A stretch of 14,375 nt of DNA. Origin: Rodentolepis nana (lineage: Eukaryota; Platyhelminthes; Cestoda; Cyclophyllidea; Hymenolepididae). The stretch's first letter is position 1. Each line of letters begins with the position of its first letter. Positions 1-8,721 of this stretch are shown in pieces. The notes below the pieces were generated by a model, which saw nothing but the letters and a program-made list of their open reading frames with translations, searched no databases and was not told where the DNA came from. A program made the translations under genes and the position numbers. The stretch is from positions 1 to 14,375 of the forward strand of contig UZAE01001236.1 in assembly GCA_900617975.1 (NCBI GenBank), in the 5' to 3' direction.

Positions 1-40
1 CTAATGATAACTATCAAAACGCCTGCCATTTGATACAAAT
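1..40 (+). repeat. Dispersed repeat, copy A (3' edge only)
   Basis: This is the end of a repeat that occurs four times in the window, and copy A is cut by the window start. Positions 6-40 match 7601-7635 of copy C almost base for base, sharing GATAACTATCAAAACGCC and then GCCATT(T/C)GATA(C/T)AAAT. The same block appears reverse-complemented in copies B and D. After position 40 the sequence no longer resembles what follows copy C, so the family appears to have a defined 3' edge here. Identity as a SINE, a miniature transposon or a terminal repeat is not settled. Confidence 0.75.
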
Positions 41-506
41 TAATATATAAATATCGCCACTAACCATCTTGAAGGACTTCATACTAAAAAGGTGGAAAAG
101 AGGAGCTGTCAGTAATCTGCAAATATTTGCCAAAAATATGTCATTGCCCTTGCAATATTGCCAGGGTCACTGAGAGGACTACCTAAAGTGACAACTCCGA
201 AAGATACAAAATTTAGACGCCAATTAGAGTAGAGTCTTTTTTTTCTCACGTCTTCTTCAAGTACAAATTGGAATACAATATTCCCAACACTTATTCTTAT
301 CTATTTATAATGAAAAAGCCAACTAATGAGGTCATATTAACTATCTTATAGCAGATATAAAGATATAGATATATCAGTCACTCTTGTGGTAGTGTAAGAA
401 AACCTGATAATTTGCCAATCACACAACACCTTTTAAGCCTTGATAGTTTAATTAATTCATAACGCAATTTACGAAATCATGCATTTAAATAGTCACTCTA
501 CTTCAG
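41..506. other. A+T-rich stretch without a recognisable gene
   Basis: No open frame of note, RNA gene or repeat was recognised here. It lies inside the interval flanked by repeat copies A and B. Confidence 0.5.
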
Positions 507-752
507 ATGTTTGGCAACCGGAGAGCGTCTTGTGTTTCAGTTTCAGCGACTATTAGTTATGAAATTGCTAAGAAAAACAGAGCAAGAGAGTTAAATGCAA
601 TGTTGAAACTAATTTCCCTGCTAAGATCTCAAAGAAATGCTGGTAATCCCAACGCACTTCTAATTCATTCGATGAAAGATGTGTACTTTTCTATTCCTGT
701 TGCAAATTTGAGGGAAAAACACATGAGACTCAACTCAAGATGGTACATCTAA
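507..752 (+). pseudogene. Possible decayed hAT-type (ZBED5-like) transposase fragment
   Basis: This 81-codon frame starts at an ATG and has no partner exon that I could find. Residues 17-24 read ISYEIAKK, followed about 45 residues later by VYFSIPVANLREKH. In ZBED5-like hAT transposases known from other animals, a SYxVxxxIAK block is followed at about this distance by an IPLSNxTVxRRI block. The order and spacing agree, but the identity is modest and the rest of the protein is absent. A frame of this length can also arise by chance in A+T-rich DNA. If real, it is a transposon relic rather than a working gene. A translated search against hAT transposases would decide. Confidence 0.25.
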
Positions 753-1469
753 ATGAAAGGAGACCGCAATTGTAGTCCTTGAAGCCGTTCCATTGAAGTG
801 CATCTGTAGAGTTTCAAAGCAACGCGGATATATTTCATCAGTAAGGTTGCTATAGACATGACGTAATCGAGTCCTTAAATTTTAAATTACTTCGAAGTTG
901 AAGGATGCGTTGCTTATTTTCCGTTAAACCAATTTCAAACCGATTATATCTAATAACCTTCTGATTTCCATATTCCTATGATACAAAAATCTTAGCCTAC
1001 TTTAAGCTTTCTTACTAATTACTGATGTTGGTAATTGTGGTTGTCAAAAATTAACACGAGGGACATCTTAGTAATAATCATTCAGACCTTTGTCCAACTC
1101 CAATTAAATATTTTAATTTTGTAGAAATTTATTACTAGTATTTGACGATTGAGGTAAAAAACGAAAGTTCCTTCTGCTCAACCCCCCAAAAATGCATTTT
1201 CTAGAGCAGATGCCAAAACTTTGAAATTTCGCAGGCAGGTATTTATTGGCTTCTCAGTAGACATGGTAGATCCATTCCGCAAATTCCAGAGGAATGTCTT
1301 GCTCAAATGTCTTTATTAATTTGAACTGTCTCAGCAAGACTCGAGCACTATGAGCCCTACGATTTCTTGAAAACAGTTTATTTTCAAAATCAGAAAAACA
1401 CTTGCACTATTCCGATACATTATTTCCGTGACGACACCGGGTGGGTTCTTGGGTAAGTTTTATGAAATA
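753..1469. other. No gene recognised
   Basis: The sequence is A+T-rich with frequent stops in all frames. Nothing was identified between the frame at 507-752 and repeat copy B. Confidence 0.5.
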
Positions 1470-1672
1470 TCATTTCAAACGGGAGGCGTTTTGAATAGTT
1501 ATCATTAGCCATTTAGCTGATTTCGAGCATCACAGAGGAAGAAACATCAAAGTGAGAAAATTCGAGAGGGGGGATAAAAGAGTGATTCACAGATGTAGAA
1601 GGGACAGACAGACACAAAGGTAGGGACAAGAGTAAGATGAATATTGTGCCAGGGGTCGAATATGAAATATAA
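1470..1672 (-). repeat. Dispersed repeat, copy B (inverted)
   Basis: Read on the minus strand, this stretch aligns with copy D over most of its length. Shared landmarks, in order, are a CATATT block, a CTACCTTTG block, ACATCTRTGAATCACTCTT, TAATGATAACTAT and finally the AACGCC block found in copies A and C. It is more diverged than copy C. Similarity fades at about 1672, so its outer end is truncated or eroded. It lacks the TCGGTAGTTGACTTC portion seen in copy C. Confidence 0.75.
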
Positions 1673-2602
1673 TATTGAACGCAATTATGGTTGCTTTTTG
1701 TTTTTGTGCCAATTTAAATTAGTTTTTAAGTGATTTACTTTTATGCCACTTGCATCATCACAGTTACCCTAAATGCGAAACAGCTTTCGTTATTGGCACA
1801 ATTGGTCTTTAACGGGCAGGTGCTTTTATGAATAAAGCGCTAATATTTTTCGCATTACTTTCCTTTATAACGGGTAGCAATTCACTAACAAAATATCATA
1901 AGACCTGACCAATGATAGAAATTACACAGCAAATGCTCCGTTTAAGCGTTTAATTGATTTTAATCCAGGAAATCACAAGGACAACGCCATTTACTAATTT
2001 ACAAAAGGATTACCATTAGTTCTTGACCAAAGTATCAGTCATTACTATAAGATAACTGTGGAAAGAAACTCTTCATGAAGACGTCGTGGTTTTCAGGCGT
2101 ATGTGAATTTGTGACTAGCAATATAGGTGTGTCGAACCTTCGCTTCATTGGAAATTTACCTAGTTAAAGAATTATTAAAATTAAACATGCGCATTGAGCT
2201 CTTACGCCAAAAGACATGAAATTCCAACGCTGACCCATGGTAGTTACTTTAAAGACAGAGTCGTGAGCAAACTAAAACTTTAACTTCAAGCGCTTCGGGG
2301 GAAGAAGGCTCCAAGGTCTAATTAAGTAATATTTCCTGACAATACTTTCCCCAATTATTCCCCTTGGAAAGACCGCCATTTATTTAGTGGGAAATATTGC
2401 CTAATTTGAAGGATCGTCTCAAATAGCTTTGCCTTAGGCAAATGTAGCCCATCATGCAGCCTCATCCTGGTTTATAGTTGCGCAGGCATGTCTTTGTATC
2501 CTCCTAAAGGTGAAAATAAGACTGCACATGATAGCTTAATGAAAATTTCTGCATTAAAACGCCTTCTTTGAAGTAATAAGAATATTGAGATAAGATGGCC
2601 CA
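1673..2602. other. Upstream flank or intron of the QNG1 locus; no exon demonstrated
   Basis: The missing 5' exons of QNG1 would be expected here or further upstream. I looked for the conserved FADYRVPQ block and for KRAQI and found neither. Small splice-like intervals exist, for example around 2096-2128 and 2493-2510, but none encodes a recognisable part of the protein. Confidence 0.4.
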
Positions 2603-2947
2603 ATGGAATGCATCGATGGAGACGTTGTAATCTTGAAACTTCTCCTAAACCGAAAAGCACTCAAATCAATTGAATCCTCTTTTAGCTCAGCATTATATTG
2701 CGAATACCTACTACTCCCAGTGGTTGATTGTACACTATTTGATGAAAAGTGTCCTCCGAGACCTATATGTAAAATGGATGGTCAAGGCACATTGGATGGA
2801 TATGCATTGCTAAGAATCAAAATAAACGTAAATGATACACCTGCAGGCCAAGTCAAAATGAAAACTGAAGCAGAAGGACATCCTGAATCTGAGTGGAGTG
2901 CTCAACCGCAGTATTTATTCCCTCTCACTTGGACGCTGTCTCAGTAG
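2603..2947 (+). CDS. Diverged open frame, possible upstream QNG1 exon
   Basis: This is a 114-codon frame directly upstream of the QNG1 3' exons on the same strand. Its middle reads PVVDCTLFDEK, then MDGQGTLDGYALL and IN. QNG1 proteins carry VVDxLNFxFW, then a YxGYWxLCAAIN block in the same order and at similar spacing. The similarity is weak: the expected tryptophans are missing and the frame ends at a stop instead of a clear donor. The roughly 150 residues that normally separate this block from the C-terminal exons do not fit in the 100-450 bp available. It may be a diverged or truncated exon, a decayed copy, or chance. The first ATG is not reliable as a start, because the frame could instead be entered through the AG at about 2687 (CCTCTTTTAG). 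Confidence 0.3.
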   Translation: MECIDGDVVILKLLLNRKALKSIESSFSSALYCEYLLLPVVDCTLFDEKCPPRPICKMDGQGTLDGYALLRIKINVNDTPAGQVKMKTEAEGHPESEWSAQPQYLFPLTWTLSQ

Positions 2948-3045
2948 CCAACCAGAGGCAAAAATGGCTCCGTCTCCTACCAACATACTATGTGTTTCAT
3001 CATTGATTGGTTTGAATACAATCTTCTCTATATGATTGCATGCAG

Positions 3046-3364
3046 GCGAATTACTTGAAAGCAAATCTGCTTTGAAGGTGGAAATTCGTGGATTTTGCCT
3101 TCAAGCCGATGAGGTTAGTGCAGTTTGATCATATCTCTCCCCCCCTTACTCATAAAGACATTTCTAATTTTGCCTAAATATATATTTTGTTCTCCGCAGC
3201 TTTTGAATGAGGCAACAAAGGCGTCGCTGCCTGAACGTGGAAATACAGGAGTTGTATGCAATAGCATAATTGCCGATAACTTTCTGTGGCTCTGTCGACG
3301 AAAAATGGCAAAAGAAGTGGAGGAAGTTGCGCCTATGCATCGTACCCGCTGCATTTTCTACTGA
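3046..3364 (+). CDS. QNG1: Queuosine 5'-phosphate N-glycosylase (DUF2419), last two exons
   Basis: QNG1 (formerly C9orf64) releases queuine from queuosine nucleotides so it can be reused for tRNA modification. The exons are 3046-3113 and 3200-3364, separated by an 86-bp intron with GAG|GTTAGT at the donor and TTGTTCTCCGCAG at the acceptor. Reading enters in phase 1 at 3046, after the acceptor ATTGCATGCAG. The 76 residues after the split codon contain ELLESKSALKVEIRG, NSI, a DNFLW block and the ending PMHRTRCIFY. This matches the family's VEIRG, NSIxxDxxLW and PxHRxRCxYY C-terminus in order and spacing. Upstream exons, including the one with the FADYRVP block, were not found in the window, so the gene is partial here or has lost its middle. 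The fit of both splice sites and the intact stop argue that these exons have been under selection. Confidence 0.8.
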
Positions 3365-3606
3365 AATCGATTTAAGTACTCGTTCATCTGTGTGCTTAGG
3401 TAGTCCTTGCTGCTATTTTCTTGCGCGGGTAATTTTCGAATGAGGAGCTTGGAATGTGGATAGATGTTTCAGTTGAAGGAATTATTAATGTTGACTGATC
3501 CTACGTCATCGTTAGTCTCCCTCAGAGATATAATGTGGCTATAGGTGTCTAGATCCATTAAGAAGGTAGCAAAAGATCAGCTAATCAAATCGACTACGTT
3601 GTCGTA

Positions 3607-3612
3607 AATAAA
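3607..3612 (+). promoter_or_regulatory. Candidate poly(A) signal for QNG1
   Basis: AATAAA lies 243 bp after the QNG1 stop and is the first canonical hexamer downstream. Such hexamers are common in A+T-rich DNA, so this is only a candidate. Confidence 0.35.
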
Positions 3613-3748
3613 ATAACAGCATTTTGCGTCGATCGGAAACTACTAATTTAACCAGTTTTGCAGTTTATAGATTTCAGTCCCAACTATCATCATGGAAGAT
3701 AGGAAGGCAAGCTTTGAGCATCTATCATCCATCTTTGCTCATAGTTAG

Positions 3749-3774
3749 TGAAATATATATATATATATATTTCA
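3749..3774. repeat. AT microsatellite forming a 26-bp perfect palindrome
   Basis: An (AT)n run is bounded by TGAA on the left and TTCA on the right, so the whole 26 bp is self-complementary. Its right side also reads as TTTCAG, a splice-acceptor-like end, but no following exon was recognised. Confidence 0.8.
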
Positions 3775-4868
3775 GGCAAAGAGGGAAGGAGTACGGAACC
3801 TGGAATTGGGGTGGTGCAGTTAGGGAAAGTGGGAGCCTTCTAAACCTCTTCAATTGAATGGCTAGATGACATCACTATTCCTCTGGCTTGATTGTCATAT
3901 AATTTAAAGGTTGGAGCTTAGTAGAAGAATAAAGGAATCGACCAATAGACTTGAGGATATTCTTATGATCCAAATAGTGAGTACTCACGGAGACAACAAT
4001 CAATATCACCAACTAAGGAGTAAAGACTGATAGATATAAGCTAGCATTAAATTACCAGTCGCTCTGTTGTTACTGATGATCTAAAAGTGTATTATTAACG
4101 TTTTGTGAATCGGCTCATATTGAAATTCAATATATGGGGATCCGCGGTAAAGTTGATTGGGAAGACTCACATTAGGGGTGGCCGAAGGAAATTCAGAAGT
4201 ATCTTTTAACCAAAGACACCAACCTTAAATTAAATATTTTATTGGATTGAATTTTAGCATTGCATTAAATTGGGCCACAAATAAGAGACCTTCTAGAACA
4301 GTAAGAATTTTATGCAAATTACCAACACCGTTAAACAACAATTGAAATTTTCCCCCCACAGAATCAACCTTAATTATTTCCTTGCTAATGGCATTAAAAT
4401 TAATATATTTGCAAAACAAAACAAAATAATTTATCAATATATATTTGTTGGACGAAACTTTTACTAAAACACTGATAAAATAAAAAGGAATAATAAATAA
4501 CCCATCGATTTACGCTTACTCATATAAATATTTGAACTTAATAACAACTTAAATTAAAATCAAAACACCATCTTCCATTTCTTTATAATTTGTGTAAGTT
4601 AGAATATTGTAATATATTCAAAATAACTAAGTGAAATGTCCTATGTTACTGATTGAATTCCATGTTCATTTAACTGCAACTATTATTATTAGAAATAGTT
4701 ATTATAAATCATAATGTTTAAGGACAGCACATTAGATTACAACGGCCCTTGAACAACCTTGTCATTGTTATAATTAACTGGATGTAACATGATTTCACCT
4801 TGACAAACGTAAATTTTTTAATCACTTGCGACGATATTTGGAAACGGCTAAAAATAGATATATCTGCT

Positions 4869-5370
4869 ATGTCGGGGAATAACGATGTTACACATAAAGT
4901 CAATTTTCCTGATGTTACTGAAGATGAAAGCCCAACGCATAAAAGGCATCTCACTGCTCGTTATGATAAGAAATCACGGAGATTAATGAAGGAAAAACTG
5001 AGCTTGGAGGATTATATATTTGCTGAACTAAGAAAAATTTATAAGCGAGATGTAGGCTACAGTGAATTTTGTATTACTCAATGTAGGATGACGAGTGGGA
5101 TTGTGAAATGGACGTGGATCAACTTATTTCTCTGAAGGAAAATGATAGACGGAAATATATGGAGGTACTTAATTTCGAATATTGTGGTAACTTTCCTTTA
5201 GGAACATCTTTCAAATGCTCCGTCATCTTTAGAGGATAAACAGGCAAGCATATAATCGTTTGTTAATAGTCTTTAAATTGTTTTGGCATTTTCGCATTTT
5301 CTTTCCTTAGATGAACTATTTGTTAGAGACGATAATTTTTGTTTCAATATACAAAAATGCTTTCTTCTAA
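4869..5370 (+). CDS. PPP1R14: PPP1R14-family protein phosphatase 1 inhibitor (CPI-17/PHI-1-like)
   Basis: PPP1R14 proteins inhibit protein phosphatase 1, especially myosin phosphatase, when a threonine is phosphorylated. Four phase-0 exons (4869-5051, 5087-5164, 5202-5243, 5311-5370) give 120 residues. Thr29 sits in HLTARYDKK, matching the phosphorylated VTVKYDRR site of CPI-17 (Thr38), with basic residues before it. Then come LSLEDYIFAELRKIYK (44-59), matching the LDVEKWIDxRLEELY helix, DVDQLISL (70-77), matching NIDELLEL, and a C-terminal EDKQMNYLLE matching VEDFIQELL. Introns are 35, 37 and 67 bp. The first two are GT-AG; the third begins GC. If the third is not spliced, the protein ends at 5255 after 104 residues. 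The start is the first in-frame ATG. The N-terminal tail is slightly shorter than in vertebrate members. The kinase and target in this animal are unknown. Confidence 0.85.
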
Positions 5371-7318
5371 ATTTTTTATGATGTTTAATTTTTATTTGGC
5401 TTATCGTTTGTTAATTTTTGTCAATTTACTTTTATAATTTTCTTCTCCCATTTGTATTACAAGTGAACTTATTAAGCTAGGTTAATTACGATGACCGAGT
5501 CAGTTAGTTTCGATTATACAGTACGAATTATGCTACACATGTATTTATGTTATTTTACTAATGTTAAGAACGTCGGTTTCCTCTAGATTTTTCGCTTGAG
5601 CGTTCTTATTACAATTTTAACAACAGGATTCCCGATTTGTTTCATTTACTCAGTTTTCCGTTTGCCCAATTTGCGCTTCCAAACTCTCGATTCACTTTGT
5701 ACCATGGTCGAGATTTAAGATTTTTCATTCTTATTTCCGTCAACAGCACCATACGCTGATACGCATCATTATACATTTCATCAGGCTTCTCATAATGGCA
5801 GATTAATTTCCAAATATTCATAGAACCTGGGGGCTATTCTGTTTTCTCTCTTCTGTGTATCATAAAATTCCCTCTTCTAGCTAAAACAAAATGTCCTCTT
5901 CTAAACATCAGTCAATAAATACTCTAATGAAATTAAATTAATCTGTAAAACATTTTCTGACTAAATGGTCTCGAAAAGGCCATTCAAATTGAGTTAAACG
6001 CCAATAATGATTGACAGGAGTGCAGTGGATAGGACAGTCATCTGCAAAGTCCAAAATTAATGCATTAGTGTCTAAATTGTAAGATGGGGTGGTAGTGTTT
6101 GTATTTTGCCTTTACGATTCTCTGTTTCGACTCTTCTTCTTATGTTGAACATTAAAAAACCAATTTAGTACGCTTTCTTACATGAATTCAACCTCTAGAC
6201 AATTCGAGGTGTTTAAATATTCAAGCATTCTTCTTCTGCGGTTAAGTGCACATATGTAAGCCGATTTTATGCTTAAATAACTGCTCTGTCAAATAGGGCT
6301 GTCGTAATTAACATATTTGATAATTTCTAGAATTCATTAAAAGTTATTATAACTCATGCTTTTCATCATCTAGAGGCAATTACTAATGTAAATTTGTGAA
6401 CTCAATTCCCTTCAAGCAAGTTCATATTCATTGGGCTGTAGCACTCTGTTATCTCCATGTTGCCTTAACTGGGTTCCTTTACGGTGGACATCAATAATTA
6501 ATATCACTTGACACTTTATCCTTCAATAACTTTTGGACCCATTGTAATTGCTCTTTTAGTTAAGTGCGCATTCTCTAGGTCGTTCTTGTCCTCAAAAGTT
6601 GAACAGTTAGCCTTTGATTCAGTTGTGGTTTATTTCTAAAAGAAAGCTTAATAAAATTTCAATGCCTATATGCCATTATGTACAATTGCTCAACTATTAA
6701 TTTCGAATTCTAGACGGAGACGTAGGGTAACATCCGTTTAGGTGTTTCCATTTAATTAAGACCATTGAACATTTTTAACGGTTTGTCTAGAAATTTTGAG
6801 TATGGAGTGCTGAATGATGTGACCTTTTGTCTCCCAACTGTACCATAGATCATTTTTCAGCTCTAGCTAATATTTATATATTTATGAAGTTCAGAAAATT
6901 GCTCAATTTCGTTTTAGGCGCTTTAGGGAGTGAAGAAATGGACAGTGGGAAGGTTTATTAAGCTTTTCTACGATATTTCTGAATTCAAAAAGGGAAAATG
7001 TGAAAAAGTTTGCATTTTTGATAATGTACTTTTGAAAATGTAACTTTTATCACATTTCATAGCAAAACGAAGTTGCAGAAGAAAATTTACCCCAATATTC
7101 AAAGTTCAAAATTCGTTAACTTTAACCTACAAACCTCATTGACAACCCAATTAAATTCAATATAATCATAAAGCTGATTTTGGTAAAATACATAAGACTT
7201 AATTGAAAATTATTATTGCACGGCTCTAGCATAGTTTGAATGTTATTACATATCAATCTACGATGTGCGATAGACTTTCCTCTTACGTGGTACACCCTGG
7301 GCAACATACTCTCATACG
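5371..7318. other. 3' flank of the PPP1R14-like gene and gene-free A+T-rich DNA
   Basis: No further exon with recognisable homology was found. The reverse strand has only short chance-length frames. A 35-nt interval at 6918-6952 has an acceptor-like and a donor-like edge, but nothing links it to a gene. Confidence 0.5.
5914..5919 (+). promoter_or_regulatory. Candidate poly(A) signal for the PPP1R14-like gene
   Basis: This is the first AATAAA after the stop, 544 bp downstream. A weaker variant nearer the stop could be used instead. Confidence 0.3.
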
Positions 7319-7505
7319 GCAAAAATGTCTATCAATCGGTAGTTGACTTCTGACTTCAAACTACCACCACCCCACTGTATGTCATATTCGAGCTTCAAAG
7401 ACAAAAAAGTCTATTGATCGGCAGTTGACTTCTGACTTGCAAAAATGTCTATCAATCGGTAGTTGACTTCTGACTTCAAACTACCACCACCCCACTGTAT
7501 GTCAT
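7319..7505 (+). repeat. 67-bp direct repeat, two identical units 120 bp apart
   Basis: Positions 7319-7385 and 7439-7505 are identical over 67 bp. A related unit starting near 7408 shares GTCTATYRATCGGYAGTTGACTTCTGACTT with both, so the core AGTTGACTTCTGACTT occurs at 7341, 7423 and 7461. The perfect identity points to a recent duplication or gene conversion. Confidence 0.95.
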
Positions 7506-7589
7506 TTTTCGACTACTTCCATAGTACTCACCTCATCTTTTTTCTACCTTTGTGATGTTCCTTCCCCTTTGTAAAGCCTGAAGTCAACT
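7461..7589. repeat. Inverted repeat within copy C
   Basis: AGTTGACTTCTGACTT (7461-7476) pairs with AAGCCTGAAGTCAACT (7574-7589), matching at 14 of 16 positions, with a loop of about 97 bases. The 5' arm also exists at 7341 and 7423. The pairing is weaker in copies B and D. Confidence 0.7.
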
Positions 7590-7645
7590 AAGGGTCTAAG
7601 GATAACTATCAAAACGCCTGCCATTCGATATAAATAAATAAATAC

Positions 7646-8721
7646 TTCAATCTACAAAGATATTATGTTTGTAAGTTACCCAAAATCATCTCTAAATTTT
7701 ACTAGGTAAAGCCATATTTCGGATATTTTGCCTCACAAAGCTTTTTCTCTCTCTTTCTCTCACTCTTTGAGCCATAAGATCTGGCTAATGTGTTTCGCAA
7801 AACGGAAAAGTTCGCTTTGCTATCGTTTTCGCAATTTTCCGTCAAAACTTTGTGCCTTAATTTCTAAGGTCAGTCGGCCACTTAATCTCAATGGCACATT
7901 TATGGCCTCATTTGAATCTCTGTATAATTATCTTTAAGAGAAAAGTGCTCTACCTAATGTATGGAAAAATGCATATACAGAATATCTTCCATTAGAATGA
8001 AAGAGTACTTTAAACATATGTGATCATTTGACACATTTCATAAATGGTATCTCAGTTTCTTAACGGATATTGAGCATTGCGCCATAGAGTATAAACCAGA
8101 AACTATTAAAAAATTAGTTTTTGAGAAAGGTCTATTTCACGATTTAGATAAATCCCAATAGGACGCCGTTTGAATTCTAAATGAAACGATTATTGATAGG
8201 TAAAAATCAAATGCATTCAATTTTATTAATCATCAACCGATAACATAGCATTTAGCTCATTTTAAAAAATAGAAAAAAAACTCTCCATAATGTATTTGAA
8301 AGTATCTAGAGCAATTTACATACATAATGCTGAATAGTTCATATGCTAGTATTTTTTTGGCTGAAATGATGTTCGTTTAAAGACCAAGTAGTGGTATTTT
8401 TGCTTCCAGAATCTTGATGTCTGGATGCATCAATCTGCACAATATTTAGATTCAAATCAATTTATTAGGGATTCTCTTTCCAAATAATCATATTTCCAAG
8501 CATTATTTTAACAATTCAATGATTGCTTTCCGTAGTGATTATTAACTTTGTCAAATTCGTTTTTAAAGTTGGTTCGAGACTAAAAATACCTTAATTTGTA
8601 ATAGATTTCCAAATAGAAATTAGAAATATCATTTTTTCATCGCGTTTTTACCTGGGTCATTCTTTTAATTTTTGTAAAATTTGACCCCAAATTTGTTAAT
8701 TTTCTCAACTATTTCCACTAA
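7646..8721. other. No intact gene; possible eroded coding remnants
   Basis: Open frames at 7728-7937 and 8024-8158 (plus) have no ATG-led gene structure and no family I can name. They could be further remnants of the transposase-like relic that follows, or chance. Confidence 0.4.

Larger units (their letters stand above)
3365..4868. other. Intergenic region between QNG1 and the PPP1R14-like gene
   Basis: It holds the QNG1 3' flank and presumably the promoter of the PPP1R14-like gene. No TATA box or initiator can be singled out in such A+T-rich sequence. Frames at 3624-3857 (plus) and 4225-4437 (minus) look like chance openings: the first runs through an AT microsatellite and neither resembles a known protein. 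Confidence 0.5.
7319..7645 (+). repeat. Dispersed repeat, copy C (most complete, internally duplicated)
   Basis: This is the longest copy of the family. Its outer part carries a 67-bp exact direct repeat (7319-7385 and 7439-7505) with a third shorter subrepeat between them. The middle matches copies B and D: a CTGTATGYCAT block, a TACTCACCT-like block, TTTTTTCT and CTACCTTTG. The end is GATAACTATCAAAACGCCTG to GATATAAATAAATAAATA. It lacks the segment containing GAATCACTCTT found in B and D, so it has an internal deletion relative to them, or B and D carry an insertion. The ATAA-rich 3' tail would fit a retroposon, while the internal inverted repeat would fit a miniature DNA transposon. Confidence 0.8.

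Noticed and set aside
3624..3857. 77-codon frame on the plus strand
   Set aside because: It passes through the AT microsatellite (reading IYIYIY) and has no recognisable domain.
6918..6952. 35-nt interval with acceptor-like and donor-like edges encoding ALGSEEMDSGK
   Set aside because: There is no neighbouring exon in a compatible phase and no homology, and short matches to splice consensus are frequent.
8024..8158. 45-codon open stretch with KWYLSFLTDIEH and KKLVFEKGLFHDL
   Set aside because: No family recognised and no splice signals. It could be a remnant, but it cannot be supported.
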